DNA of 64,000 bases from Microbacterium sp. MYb72 (GCF_002979415.1 NZ_PCOT01000010.1:62001-126000); one strand, 5' to 3'. Numbered from the stretch's first letter, positions 41,901-50,400 are shown. Notes: a model not told the origin generated them from the letters alone. Translations and numbers: made by a program.

Positions 41901-43651
41901 ACGCGCTGACCGTCTCGGTCGACGGGTCGGCGTCCACGGCATCGGATGCCGCGACGCTCGCGTACTCGTGGAACTGGGGAGACGGCAGCCCCGCGGGCAG
42001 CGGAGCCACCGCCTCGCACGTCTACGCGGCGGCCGGCGACTTCACGATCACCCTCACGCTGACCGACAGCGTGGGTGCGACCGCCACGACCACGCGCACC
42101 GTCACGGTGGCGGACCAGTCCTTCGCGATCCGTGACGACTTCGAGCGCACGGCATCGTCCGGATGGGGATCTGCCGAGCTCGGCGGCGCCTACACCGTGA
42201 TGAACGGGGCCGCGTCGGCGGCATCCGTGTCCGGCGGCGCAGGAAAGCTGACGCTGGCGGCGGGGCAGACGCGCAACGTGGCCCTGCAGGGCACGTCGCT
42301 CGCCGACACGCTCACGACGCTGACGTACTCCGCCGATCAGGGCCCTGCCACCGGCAGCTCCTATGTGGGGGTGAGCGCCCGCAAGTCGGCGACCTCGGAG
42401 TACCTCACCCGGGTGTGGATGCGCAACGACGGAAAGCTGTGGCTGGTGATCCAGCGCGACAGCACCGTCCTGGTGTCCAAGGCGCTGACGACCACGTGGG
42501 CGGCGGGAGACGTGTTCCGCCTCTCGGTCAAGGTCTCGGGCGCATCGCCGACGACCATCCAGGTGAAGACCTGGAGGGACGGCACCGCGGAGCCCGCCGA
42601 CTGGCAGCTCTCCACGACTGACGCCACGGCGGGACTGCAGGGCAGCGGATGGACGAGCGTCCACGCGAACCGCGCCGGCAGCGCCACCTCGACCGCGGCG
42701 TTCTCGTTCGACGCGCTGCGGGTCACCGACCTCAAGGCCCCGGTCGGCCCGCTGCCGAACGTGGCTCCGACGGCGGCGTTCACGAGCACGGTGACGAACC
42801 TCGGTGTCGCGGTCGACGGATCCACGTCGACGGACAGCGACGGCACCGTCGCCGGGTACTCCTGGAACTGGGGAGACGGCACGGCCGCAGGCACCGGCGC
42901 GACCGCGACGCACACCTACGCCGCGGCGGGCACGTACACTGTGACGCTGACGGTCACGGATGACGACGGCGCCACCGGCACCGTCACCCATCAGGTGGTC
43001 GCCACCGACCCGCCCGTCGGTCCGCAGCCCGGAGCGGTCGTCGCGAGCGACGACTTCGGCAGGACGGCGACTGCGGGCTGGGGCACCGCCGACCTGGGTG
43101 GCGCGTGGACGCTCTCCGGGGGTGCGGCGTCCGCAGCATCCGTCGACGGATCGGGCGTGCTCACGCTCGGCGCCGGCAGCACGCGCAACATGCTGCTCAA
43201 CACGGTGTCGGCGAAGAACGTCACGATGTCGATGGACTTCAGCGCCGATGCCGCACCGGCCACGGGGCAGGCGTACGCCGGCCTGATCGCACGATCGAGC
43301 GCCACGGACAACTACCTCGTGCGCGCGTGGCTGAACGCCAACGGCACCGTGTGGATCGTGATCCAGCAGGGGTCCGCGGTGCTCTCGACGTACCAGGTGC
43401 CGGGGATCACGCGCGGTGCGGGCGACGCCTTCACCCTGAAGGTCGACGTGTCCGGCGGGGCCTCGACGACGATCTCGGCCAAGCTCTGGAAGCAGGGCAC
43501 CACCGAACCAGCCGCCTGGCAGACCTCGTTCGTCGACACCACCGGGATCGACGCCGCCGGAGCGGTCGGGGTGCATGCGAACCGCGTGAGCTCCGCCACC
43601 GGTCCGGCAGTCCTGAGGGTCGACGGTTTCCGGGTCACGGACAACGGGTGA
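38975..43651 (+). CDS. Large secreted PKD/LamG surface protein, copy 2
   Basis: 1558 residues, same domain order as the protein at 33973: signal peptide ending near ASA (residue ~40), propeller-like repeats, FnIII-like part, LamG-like domain, three PKD domains (from ~796), FERTASSGWG module (~1048), PKD4 (~1262) and DFGRTATAGWG module (~1353). Similarity extends through every domain, highest in PKD4 and the last module (TDNYLVRAWLNANGTV in both). The ATG overlaps the stop of the remnant lipoprotein frame; the longer upstream frame is not used. Probably a secreted matrix or adhesion protein with diverged ligand specificity. Confidence 0.9.
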   Translation: MSTLVARRRTARWRAVFAAFVGIVLAFSAALIAPVTASAAVPTAKAPFLQRTADVATADALPTVQIDSGYVWAQTTVGNTVYAAGSFSNARAALAAPGTNLTPRSNILAYDITTGNLLPFAPSVNGVIKSIAHSTDGSRIYIGGSFTQVNGAARFNFAALDAQTGQLISGFTPSVGGVGVFGITLLGDSVYVAGNFTQANGTARKNFAAFATSNGALRSWAPTSDLQVDALVTDPDGSQIIAGGRFSMVNGLASQRGLSAIDPVSGVVNTGWQANSTVINGAASGKAGIFALSTDATGVYGTGWVFSDVNTGNLEGVFAADAGSGAIRWVADCHGDHYGVYSTGKVVYATSHMHQCETVNLWPEQPVRQYRYMEAFTTTAEGTLSRSVSVGSIYKDWSGTPSPSGYAWYPDFTVGTASGLGQAGLSITGVGDYISVAGEFTSVNGQRYQGIVRFSTTPSGGAKQGPRLTGASWGAPTAATASPGRIRVSIPVNWDRDDRDLTYQLLRTGTAGVLDQKVVSSGWWNKTQLSLSDKTVAPGSTYTYTVRAVDANGNAATSQPVTATATSGSASDYANAVLDDGAQLYYPLGSTTTDWAGGAAPLFSSGVSVTSPGAVEGTTGTSASKLDGTTSGLVSSGSSVSGPNVFSTEVWFKTTTTDGGKIVGFGNQQTGFSGNYDRHLYMQNNGRLTFGVYPGGVRTVSSSASYNDGQWHHAVTSLGDDGMKLYVDGALIAQDASVTDAQGYDGYWRVGGDNMGGWPDAPGRWEFNGTVDEFAVYPTALSAAQVAAHYAVGAGIHAPTAAFSSTPTNLSVAFDATASTVDAGQTITGYAWDFGDGHNGTGATPTHVYGASGTYDVVLSVTDSRGLTGTVTHQVAVTGPNVLPTADFTSTASGLTASVNGATSADPDGTIASYSWNWGDGSAAGSGVTASHAYAAPGTYAVTLTVTDDRGGQATKTANVIVTHAAPVASFTAAANALTVSVDGSASTASDAATLAYSWNWGDGSPAGSGATASHVYAAAGDFTITLTLTDSVGATATTTRTVTVADQSFAIRDDFERTASSGWGSAELGGAYTVMNGAASAASVSGGAGKLTLAAGQTRNVALQGTSLADTLTTLTYSADQGPATGSSYVGVSARKSATSEYLTRVWMRNDGKLWLVIQRDSTVLVSKALTTTWAAGDVFRLSVKVSGASPTTIQVKTWRDGTAEPADWQLSTTDATAGLQGSGWTSVHANRAGSATSTAAFSFDALRVTDLKAPVGPLPNVAPTAAFTSTVTNLGVAVDGSTSTDSDGTVAGYSWNWGDGTAAGTGATATHTYAAAGTYTVTLTVTDDDGATGTVTHQVVATDPPVGPQPGAVVASDDFGRTATAGWGTADLGGAWTLSGGAASAASVDGSGVLTLGAGSTRNMLLNTVSAKNVTMSMDFSADAAPATGQAYAGLIARSSATDNYLVRAWLNANGTVWIVIQQGSAVLSTYQVPGITRGAGDAFTLKVDVSGGASTTISAKLWKQGTTEPAAWQTSFVDTTGIDAAGAVGVHANRVSSATGPAVLRVDGFRVTDNG

Positions 43652-43681
43652 ATCCCAGGGCACGTGCCATAGGCTCGTGCT

Positions 43682-43714
43682 GATGTCCGAACTGCTGATG
43701 CGGCGATCGTCGTG
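43682..43714 (+). other. Possible 10-codon upstream ORF
   Basis: ATG TCC GAA ... TCG TGA encodes MSELLMRRSS and ends in GTGA, overlapping the GTG of the polymerase gene. It may provide translational coupling for a gene that has no good ribosome-binding site. Could be chance. Confidence 0.3.
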
Positions 43715-45010
43715 AACGGGAGCACTCTCCTGCTCGCGGCGATCGCCGCTGGCGTGGGCGTGATCGGCATCCTGTTGTTCCGGGCCAGCCCGCGTCTCAC
43801 CTTCGTGGTCTGGGCCCTCGTCCTCTTCTTCGTGCCCGTGTGGATCGGCGTCAACGTCGGCTTCTTCTGGTCGGCGATCACCCTGCTCACCCTCGTCGCG
43901 GTGCTGACGAACATCTCCGACATCCGCCTCAACGGGATAGACCTCATCATGGGGGTGTTCACGCTGATGGCGGCGACGCAGTTCGCCCTCAAGATGACCG
44001 GACTCTCGGCCACCGTGATCGCTCTGCTCGAGTGGGTGCTGCCGTACATCTGGGGTCGACTGGTGCTGTCGCGCGTGAAGCGCTCGTTCGTCACTGCGGT
44101 GCTCGCCACCGTCGTGACGGTGGCGGCCGTGCTCGGTCTCATCGAGTTCGCCACCGGCACGAACATCTTCGTGTCGCTTCCCGCGATGGGGGCTGACCTC
44201 TACGCCAGCTGGGGCGGCTTGCAGGTCCGTGCCGATCGGCTGCGGGTCGAGGGCGCCTGGGGCCATTCGATCGCGATGGGCGCGGCCTTCGCGATGTCGT
44301 CCGCCTTCATCGTCGCCGCCCGATGGCCGGTCGCCGTCCGGCTGGTCGCGCTCGGCATCGTCACTGCGGCGACGGTCACGACCATCAGCCGCATCGGCAT
44401 GCTGACCCTCGCCTTCACCGTCGTGCTCTCGGTGCTGCTGCTCCCCGGGCTCGATCGCGCGATGCGCTGGTCGGTGGCCGCTCTCGGAGTCGTCGCCGCG
44501 ATCATCATCATCCCCTTCGTCGGGGAGATCTTCCTCGAGGCGGGCGATGAGGCGGGCGGCAGCGCCGACTACCGCTCCGGACTGTTCTCGCTCGTGTCGC
44601 AGGTGCAGCTGTTCGGCAGCGCGGGCGACTGGAGCGGACTCACCGTCGGAGGCGAGTATCTCGGCGCCTACGCGAAGTCGGTCGACAACGCGTTCCTCGT
44701 GTTCGCACTGCGGTTCGGGTGGATCCCGTCACTGCTCCTGATCGCCGCGCTCGTGTTCGCCGCGGCGTACATCCTCCGCCCCGGCAAGGCGTCGCCGCCG
44801 TCGATCGCCGTGGCCTCCCAGCTGCCCGCGATCTTCGCCGTCGCGCTCATCACGCAGGCAGGCGCGTACCTGTGGTTCCTCGCCGGCCTCGCCGTCGCGT
44901 GGGCTCAGCAGGGGAGGGATGCCGATGCGGCCGACGATCAGGCCGCGCTGCCGTCCCTCTTCAGCATGAGCCGCACGAACGAGGACAGCGTCTTCGCGTC
45001 GCGACGGTAG
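43712..45010 (+). CDS. O-antigen ligase/polymerase-like membrane protein (Wzy-type)
   Basis: 432 residues with about ten to twelve hydrophobic helices. A larger external loop (FVSLPAMGADLYASWGGLQ, RLRVEGAWGHSIAMGAAFA) has the R-x-x-G-x-x-x-H(P/S) pattern of Wzy/WaaL proteins. The late SVDNAFLVFALRFGWIPSLL segment is also typical. It would polymerise lipid-linked repeat units outside the membrane. Its 3' end overlaps the convergent flippase gene by 73 bases. No GGGG-loop leader is seen upstream. Confidence 0.85.
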   Translation: MNGSTLLLAAIAAGVGVIGILLFRASPRLTFVVWALVLFFVPVWIGVNVGFFWSAITLLTLVAVLTNISDIRLNGIDLIMGVFTLMAATQFALKMTGLSATVIALLEWVLPYIWGRLVLSRVKRSFVTAVLATVVTVAAVLGLIEFATGTNIFVSLPAMGADLYASWGGLQVRADRLRVEGAWGHSIAMGAAFAMSSAFIVAARWPVAVRLVALGIVTAATVTTISRIGMLTLAFTVVLSVLLLPGLDRAMRWSVAALGVVAAIIIIPFVGEIFLEAGDEAGGSADYRSGLFSLVSQVQLFGSAGDWSGLTVGGEYLGAYAKSVDNAFLVFALRFGWIPSLLLIAALVFAAAYILRPGKASPPSIAVASQLPAIFAVALITQAGAYLWFLAGLAVAWAQQGRDADAADDQAALPSLFSMSRTNEDSVFASRR

Positions 45011-46404
45011 ACCGGGATCGCGAGGGCGGCGGCGGAGATCGCGAGACCGGCCACCAGCCCCACTCCGAGCTGCACCCAGGCGTTCGTCGCCGTGAGGGCC
45101 TGCGCGGCGCCCCAGGCGGCGAGTCCGGCGGCCAGCGAGACGGCGATGATGCGCCCGGCGCCCTGGTACAGCTGCCGTCGCGGCATCGGCGTGATCCGGG
45201 AGAGCCAGGCGAGCGAGATGGGCCACGCGATCGCGGGGTGCACGGCGAAGGCGATGGCGACGCCGAGGACGCCGAAGAACGAGCCGATCACGATGCACAC
45301 CACCTTGATGAGGGCGGTGACGATCGTGTACCGGAGCAGGTCGGCACCAAGGCCGCGCGCGAGGTACACCCAGTACCCCACGAACGAGACGGTGGTCAGG
45401 ATGCCGGCGATCGCGAACATGCGCAGCATCGGGGCGGCCTCCGCCCACCGGCTGCCGAGCATGATGTCGACGGCCGGCTCGGCGAGGCCGGCGACGATCG
45501 CCACCGGGATGCCGAACAGGAAGCCCAGCGCGAGCTGCGCGGCCGTCACATAGGTCTCGAAGCGCGGCTGGTCCTGCTGCACGCGCGACAGCACGGGGAG
45601 GGCCACCGACTGCAGCGGGGAGCGCACCTGCGTCAGAGGCGTCATGATCAGCTGGAAGGCACGGTTGTAGAGACCCAGAGGGGCCGTGCCGAACCGGAAG
45701 CTGATCATGACCGTGTCGATCTGACGCGCGGCGTAGCCGATCAGGTTGGTCGCGACCAGCGTCCATCCGAAGTTCACCAGCTGCTTGACCGGATGCGATC
45801 GCGAGTACGGGCGCGGCAGCCAGCGGCCGGCCGCGACGACGCCGACGAGCAGGATGATGCCGGTGACGAGCTGCTGGATCACCAGGGACCAGTAGCCCAT
45901 GCCGGCGACCGCTGCGACGATCGCGACCGCGAGGGCGATGGCCGACGACGCGACGTCGATGACGGCGAGGGGACGCAGCTTGAGGTCGCGCATCAGGTTG
46001 GCCCTGTGCTGCGTGGCGAGTCCGTTCAGCAGGAACGTCAGCGACAGCCACTGCGAGATGCCCACGAGCTCGGGTTCGCCGGTCACGGCGCCGATCGCCC
46101 ACGACAGCGAGAACATGATCGCGGTGAGCACCACGCCGATCGCCGCGTTGATCCAGAACAGGTTGTCGCGCTGGCCGGTGGACAGCTCGGGCGCCTGGAT
46201 GGATGCCGAGGTGAGGCCGAAGTCGCGGAAGATCTCGCCGAGGCCGACGACGACGAGGACGATCGCCAGCAGACCGTAGTCGTGCGGGGAGAGGATCCGC
46301 GCCAGCACCACGACGGACAGCAGCTGCAGGATGATCCTCGCGGCCTGCGCGGCGAGGGTGAAGTAGGCGCCGCGGGCTGCGGAGTGCGCGAGGGACGAGG
46401 CCAT
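44938..46404 (-). CDS. Polysaccharide flippase (Wzx/MOP superfamily)
   Basis: 488 residues, about 14 helices. AARGAYFTLAAQAARIILQLLS and LLAIVLVVVGLGEIFRDFGL resemble the first helices of WzxC/lipopolysaccharide exporters; DTVMISFRFGTAPLGLYNRA is the conserved MOP loop. It should flip undecaprenyl-linked repeat units to the outer face for polymerisation. The ATG overlaps the stop of the upstream gene (TGATG). The longer upstream frame is spurious. Confidence 0.9.
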   Translation of the reverse strand: MASSLAHSAARGAYFTLAAQAARIILQLLSVVVLARILSPHDYGLLAIVLVVVGLGEIFRDFGLTSASIQAPELSTGQRDNLFWINAAIGVVLTAIMFSLSWAIGAVTGEPELVGISQWLSLTFLLNGLATQHRANLMRDLKLRPLAVIDVASSAIALAVAIVAAVAGMGYWSLVIQQLVTGIILLVGVVAAGRWLPRPYSRSHPVKQLVNFGWTLVATNLIGYAARQIDTVMISFRFGTAPLGLYNRAFQLIMTPLTQVRSPLQSVALPVLSRVQQDQPRFETYVTAAQLALGFLFGIPVAIVAGLAEPAVDIMLGSRWAEAAPMLRMFAIAGILTTVSFVGYWVYLARGLGADLLRYTIVTALIKVVCIVIGSFFGVLGVAIAFAVHPAIAWPISLAWLSRITPMPRRQLYQGAGRIIAVSLAAGLAAWGAAQALTATNAWVQLGVGLVAGLAISAAALAIPVYRRDAKTLSSFVRLMLKRDGSAA

Positions 46405-47615
46405 CAGCGCCTCTGTGCCGCGCGCACCCGGCGGAGCGTCCCGCGCAGCACCCGGATCGCCTCGCGGGGCCGCGCGGCGGTCAGGCGGATCAGGTCGAAG
46501 CCGCGGTAGCGCGGAGGGCGTCGACCGGCGAGGCGCGAGCCGAGCAGGCGGGCGAAGAGGAACTGTCGACGTGCTGTCTGCAGAGGCTGGGCGTCGCGCA
46601 GGTGCGCGCCGGGGAGCGGACGCACGGCGATGACTCCGGCGTCGACGGCGGCGAGGATCACGTCCCGTCCGCGCGGCGTGCGGGCGACGAGGGCGCTGAT
46701 GCCGTCTCCCTCGGCGAAGGTCGGGTATCCCCGTTCGTCGGTCTCCCAGGAGTCGGCGCACACGATGTCGGCGGCCTGTCCGACGCCGTCGGGGCAGATC
46801 TTGCAGCGCCACTGCGTGGTGGGCCCGAGAACCCTGCCCCAGGACTCGTCGTAGTCGGCGGAGACCTCGAGATCGCCGCTGCGAGCGGTGAAGCGGCCGG
46901 GCCAGCCGTTGCCGCGATAGCGCAGCGCATCGACGGGCTGGTCGGGGGAGACGCCGAGCTCGGTGAGCAGCGACTCGGTGGCCTTCTGGCTCGGCGTGCC
47001 GGCGCAGAAGAACGACAGCAGCAGCGGAGCCTCTCCGTCGACGAGCTGAGGCGCCGCGGCGCGCAGCGCCGCCACCTCGCAGGGCTTCGCCGCCACCGCG
47101 CTGTCAGTGCGGAACACGTCGGGGTTCTCCAGGGCGCCGACGGGCGCGTAGCGCGAGCCCGCGGCGGCGAGGGCCTGCTCGCGCGTCGTGATCGTCACGG
47201 GAACCGTGCGCCGCGGGGAGGTGCGCTCGGCGGCGGCTCCGGTGATGCGGGCGGCCCGGCCGGTGTCGAGCAGCCAGGCGTGCAGCGCCGTGAGCGCGCC
47301 GCCGCTGCTGCCGGCGCGTCGGATGTCGTCGTCGGTCGCCCAGGCCTGCCAGAGGCCGACGTTCGGACCGAGCAGGGCATCGTGCTCGGCTCCCTCCGGA
47401 GCAGCGGGAGCGGTGATGCGCATGCCCGGGCATGAGCGATCGAACACCTCGGCCGCTCCGTCGATCGGCGCCGACTCCGCCTCGTATGTCGGGCGCAGGT
47501 AGCCGCGGTCGTCGAGGCGCATGCTGACGCCGGGATCGAGTCGCGGGCACAGGCCGCACCCCGAGCACGCGTCGCGGGTCAGCACATCGGCGATGCGCTC
47601 CTCCAGCGCGGTCAC
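46404..47615 (-). CDS. F420-hydrogenase/dehydrogenase beta-subunit-like Fe-S protein
   Basis: 403 residues. CSGCGLCPRLDPG plus RSCPGM near the N-terminus bind a 4Fe-4S cluster; SSGGALTALHAWLLD and CEVAALRA, then CKICPDGVGQAADIVCADSW, are hallmarks of the FrhB-like family. Members beside polysaccharide pyruvyltransferases are regular in exopolysaccharide loci and are thought to act on glycans or on the pyruvyl group, though the reaction is unclear. The GTG overlaps the pyruvyltransferase stop by 4 bases (GTGA). Confidence 0.87.
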   Translation of the reverse strand: MTALEERIADVLTRDACSGCGLCPRLDPGVSMRLDDRGYLRPTYEAESAPIDGAAEVFDRSCPGMRITAPAAPEGAEHDALLGPNVGLWQAWATDDDIRRAGSSGGALTALHAWLLDTGRAARITGAAAERTSPRRTVPVTITTREQALAAAGSRYAPVGALENPDVFRTDSAVAAKPCEVAALRAAAPQLVDGEAPLLLSFFCAGTPSQKATESLLTELGVSPDQPVDALRYRGNGWPGRFTARSGDLEVSADYDESWGRVLGPTTQWRCKICPDGVGQAADIVCADSWETDERGYPTFAEGDGISALVARTPRGRDVILAAVDAGVIAVRPLPGAHLRDAQPLQTARRQFLFARLLGSRLAGRRPPRYRGFDLIRLTAARPREAIRVLRGTLRRVRAAQRR

Positions 47616-48688
47616 AGCGACTGCTTCAGGCCGGCCACCAGGGGCTCGAGCAGGGCACGACCCCTGTCGCGGGCCTCTTCTGCGCCGCTGCGCAGATCGG
47701 GGGCCGTGGCGTGTGCGAGCACCTCGCCCGCCCAGTCCCCGTTCTCGGTGATCGAGACGACGCGGGTCCAGCCGACGGCATCCATCAGCGGGGCGAACTT
47801 GCGCGAGTAGGCCATCGCGATCGCCGGCGTGCCGGTGGAGAGCGCGTTGAGGCAGGCGTGCATGCGGGCGCCGATGACGAGCTCGCTCGCCGCGATGATC
47901 GACCGTGCGTCCTCGAGGTCGGCGGGCACGACGAGGTCGACCCGTCCGTCGTACTCGGCGGCGAGCTCGCGGCTCACCGGCACGTCGTTGTCGTGGCTCT
48001 GCGAGTCGAGCACGTGCGGGAAGATCGTGACCGATCGGCCTGCCGCCAGCAGCTCGTCGATGATGCGGCGGATGGCGTCGCGATAGTGCGGGGCGTCGAC
48101 GTGCGGGTTGTCGTTCCACAGCAGGCCGGACACGTTCAGCAGCACGTCGCGCTTCGTCGCCGACGGCGTCGGCTGGTCGATGCCGAACACGAGATCGCTC
48201 GTGACCGCGGCGACCGGGCGCCCCAGCTGGGCGGAGGCGTTCGCGCTGACGATGTCGCGGGCGAAGACCAGGCGGCTGCGGCGCAGGTTGCGGCGGGCGA
48301 GAGCGCGGCCGCGGCGGGTGTGGAACGGGCCGATGGTCTGCGGCGCCATGACCGACGGTACGCCGGCCTGGGCAGCGAACTCGTGCAGCAGCGACATCGT
48401 CGTGTGCCGGGTGAGGCCGTAGATGTCGGCGAAGCTGTCGCCCGAGCGGGTGTCCCACACGAGGTCGAAGCCGCGGAGCCAGCGCTGCATGCCGAGACGC
48501 CCCGTGACCCGCTCGCGCACCAGGGCGCGCGGACTCCACGGAACCTCGGGCTGCCGCCGCCCGTAGTTGAGATAGGTGAACTCCGCGTCGGGCCAGACCG
48601 ATCTGACCAGATCCTCGGACCCGCGCGCGAGCGCGCGGACTCCCAGATTGACGCTGGAATCGTTCGCCCATGCGATGAGAACGCGCAC
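47612..48688 (-). CDS. Polysaccharide pyruvyl transferase-family protein
   Basis: 358 residues. VLIAWANDSSVNLGVRALARG opens the GT-B-like fold; MAPQTIGPFHTRRGRALARR, FARDIVSANA and IGARMHACLNALSTGTPAIAMAYSRKF are family signatures. It transfers pyruvate from phosphoenolpyruvate to form ketal groups on exopolysaccharide sugars, adding negative charge. GTG start behind GAGGGGG. First gene of a three-gene unit with the Fe-S protein and flippase. Confidence 0.9.
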   Translation of the reverse strand: MRVLIAWANDSSVNLGVRALARGSEDLVRSVWPDAEFTYLNYGRRQPEVPWSPRALVRERVTGRLGMQRWLRGFDLVWDTRSGDSFADIYGLTRHTTMSLLHEFAAQAGVPSVMAPQTIGPFHTRRGRALARRNLRRSRLVFARDIVSANASAQLGRPVAAVTSDLVFGIDQPTPSATKRDVLLNVSGLLWNDNPHVDAPHYRDAIRRIIDELLAAGRSVTIFPHVLDSQSHDNDVPVSRELAAEYDGRVDLVVPADLEDARSIIAASELVIGARMHACLNALSTGTPAIAMAYSRKFAPLMDAVGWTRVVSITENGDWAGEVLAHATAPDLRSGAEEARDRGRALLEPLVAGLKQSL

Positions 48689-48708
48689 GTAAACCCCCTC
48701 GACCCCGA

Positions 48709-48824
48709 CGCGCCCCGTTCGCGATCGGGCCGCTGCCCTTCAGACGCGGTCATGACGACCGCACATCTCCCCAGATGAATGCCCAGCGCGCCGTACGAGG
48801 ATACGGCTGAGCAGGCTCATCCTA
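48709..48824 (-). promoter_or_regulatory. 5' leader with GGGG-loop hairpins (pyruvyltransferase operon)
   Basis: On the minus strand a TAGGAT -10 (48819-48824) is followed by CATCT-GGGG-AGATG (48764-48777), a perfect 5-bp stem including CTGGGGA, then GGTC-GTCAT-GACC, and CGCG-AACGGGG-CGCG (48709-48723). A G-rich run with GAGGGGG leads into the GTG. Confidence 0.62.
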
Positions 48825-48900
48825 GCATCACGAGCCCCGTATCCTCAGGGTTCGCGCAGGCGGTCGGCTACCATGAGAACGCGCCGCGTTCGCTCGGCGA

Positions 48901-48923
48901 CGTCGTCACATGGGGAGGCGACG
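48901..48923 (+). promoter_or_regulatory. Leader hairpin before Wzz/BY-kinase gene
   Basis: CGTCGTC pairs with GGCGACG (one wobble) around ACATGGGGA. The GTCGTNACATNGGGGAG core is shared with the second hairpin before the CDP-alcohol transferase gene. A possible TACCAT -10 lies at 48869-48874. The start codon is 25 bases further on, behind GGAGGGG. Confidence 0.62.
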
Positions 48924-48947
48924 CTTGCCGGCACTGGAGGGGCACGG

Positions 48948-50321
48948 ATGAAAGCTGACGCGACGGGTTGGTCGCTCGCCAGCGCATGGTCTGCGATTCG
49001 CAAGTTCTGGTACGTCATCATCGGCATGGCCATCATCGGGGGAGCCGTCGGGTACGGCATCTCGGCGACGACGACGCCGCAGTACCAGTCGACGGCGACG
49101 CTGTACTTCGCGATGAACCAGGGCACGACGGGCACCGATCTCAACCAGGGCTCGACCTACACCCAGTCGCAGATGCTCTCCTTCGCGCAGCTCGCGACGT
49201 CGTCGCGCGTGCTCGCCCCGGTCATCGACGAGCTCGGGCTCGACATCACGCCCAAGGAGCTCGTCCGCAGCATCGCGATCACGATCCCGCAGGACACCAC
49301 GATCCTCAGCGTGCAGGTGACGTCGACCGGCGCCCAGCGCGCGACGGACATCGCCAACGCGATCTCCGAGGAGCTGTCCAGCGCGGTGAAGACGATCGTG
49401 GCCAAGGGCGTCGACCAGAAGCCGACGATCATCCCGTCCGTCATCGACGAGGCGGTGGTCCCGCAGTTCCAGTCGCTGCCCAACAAGAGCAAGGATGCCG
49501 GCCTCGCCGCCGTCCTCGGTCTCGTCCTCGGCATCCTCGTCGCCTTCATCGCGACGATCGCCGACACCCGCGTGCGCAACGAGGCGGCGCTCGCCCGTGT
49601 GACGGACCTGCCCTATCTCGGCTCGATCACCCGCACCAAGCGGGGGACGGATGCCGGTCTGATCGTGGTGCGCGAGCCGCGCAGCCACATCGCGGAGGAC
49701 TTCCGGCGGGTGCAGGCGTCGCTGGCGTTCGCCAACATCGACGGGCAGTCGCGCCGACTCCTGATCACGTCGGCGTCCCCCGCCGAGGGCAAGTCGACCT
49801 TCTCGGCGAACCTCGCCCTCACCCTCGCCGATCTCGGCGAGAACACCCTGCTGATCGACGCCGATCTCCGACGCCCGCGCATCGGCGAGATCTTCGGGCT
49901 CGACGCCGCCGTCGGGCTCACATCGGTCGTCCTCGGCTCCGCCGAGCTCAGCGAAGCGGTGATCCCGTGGCGCGAGGGCGGACCCGATCTGCTGCTCTCC
50001 GGCGAGGTGCCCCCGAACTCGGCATCCGTGCTCACCTCCCACGCGTTCGCCGAGGTCCTCGGCGCCGCCAGCGAGGGGCACGACGTCGTGGTGATCGACT
50101 CCCCTCCGGCGCTCACGGTGGCCGACACGAACCTCGTCGCGCCTCTCGTGGACGGCGTCGTCATCGTGGTCGACGCATCGAAGACCAGCAGGCCCCAGCT
50201 GGCGGCGACGATCCGCACGCTCGAGGGGTCGGGCGCGCCCATCATCGGCATCGTCCTGAACAAGGTGCGCCTCCCGCGCAGCCGCACCACGTATTACGCG
50301 CAGGAGAAGTCTTCAAGCTAG
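48948..50321 (+). CDS. Wzz-type chain-length regulator fused to BY-kinase
   Basis: 457 residues. Membrane helices near 20-42 and 180-205 flank an external Wzz domain (YQSTATLYFAMNQGTTGTDL, QMLSFAQLATSSRVL). The cytoplasmic tyrosine kinase has Walker A ASPAEGKST (Lys near 282), A' LLIDADLRRPRI and B VVIDSPPALTV. The tail ends TTYYAQEKSSS, with only two tyrosines for autophosphorylation, fewer than in Gram-negative Wzc. It controls polymer length and export together with the LMW-PTP encoded at 32640. The ATG at 48948 follows GGAGGGG. Confidence 0.93.
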   Translation: MKADATGWSLASAWSAIRKFWYVIIGMAIIGGAVGYGISATTTPQYQSTATLYFAMNQGTTGTDLNQGSTYTQSQMLSFAQLATSSRVLAPVIDELGLDITPKELVRSIAITIPQDTTILSVQVTSTGAQRATDIANAISEELSSAVKTIVAKGVDQKPTIIPSVIDEAVVPQFQSLPNKSKDAGLAAVLGLVLGILVAFIATIADTRVRNEAALARVTDLPYLGSITRTKRGTDAGLIVVREPRSHIAEDFRRVQASLAFANIDGQSRRLLITSASPAEGKSTFSANLALTLADLGENTLLIDADLRRPRIGEIFGLDAAVGLTSVVLGSAELSEAVIPWREGGPDLLLSGEVPPNSASVLTSHAFAEVLGAASEGHDVVVIDSPPALTVADTNLVAPLVDGVVIVVDASKTSRPQLAATIRTLEGSGAPIIGIVLNKVRLPRSRTTYYAQEKSSS

Positions 50322-50339
50322 TCCTGCTACCCTGTTCTG

Positions 50340-50366
50340 CGGATGGGGGCATCTGTCGTTAGCGAC
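50340..50366 (+). promoter_or_regulatory. Leader hairpin(s) before beta-helix gene
   Basis: GGATG-GGGG-CATCT (50341-50354) has a perfect GATG/CATC core with a wobble and a C-G pair beyond. GTCG-TTAG-CGAC (50355-50366) follows and competes slightly with it. TACCCT at 50328-50333 may be the -10. Confidence 0.58.
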
Positions 50367-50400
50367 GGGTGTGTCTTGTTGCATACAGAACGGTTCATAC

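Noticed and set aside
40865..44266. 1100-codon antisense frame across the second PKD gene and polymerase gene
   Set aside because: Same shadow effect; crosses two well-supported plus-strand genes.
46405..46812. N-terminal extension of the flippase
   Set aside because: Arg/Pro-rich shadow of the upstream Fe-S protein gene; the ATG at 46404 begins directly with Wzx-like sequence.
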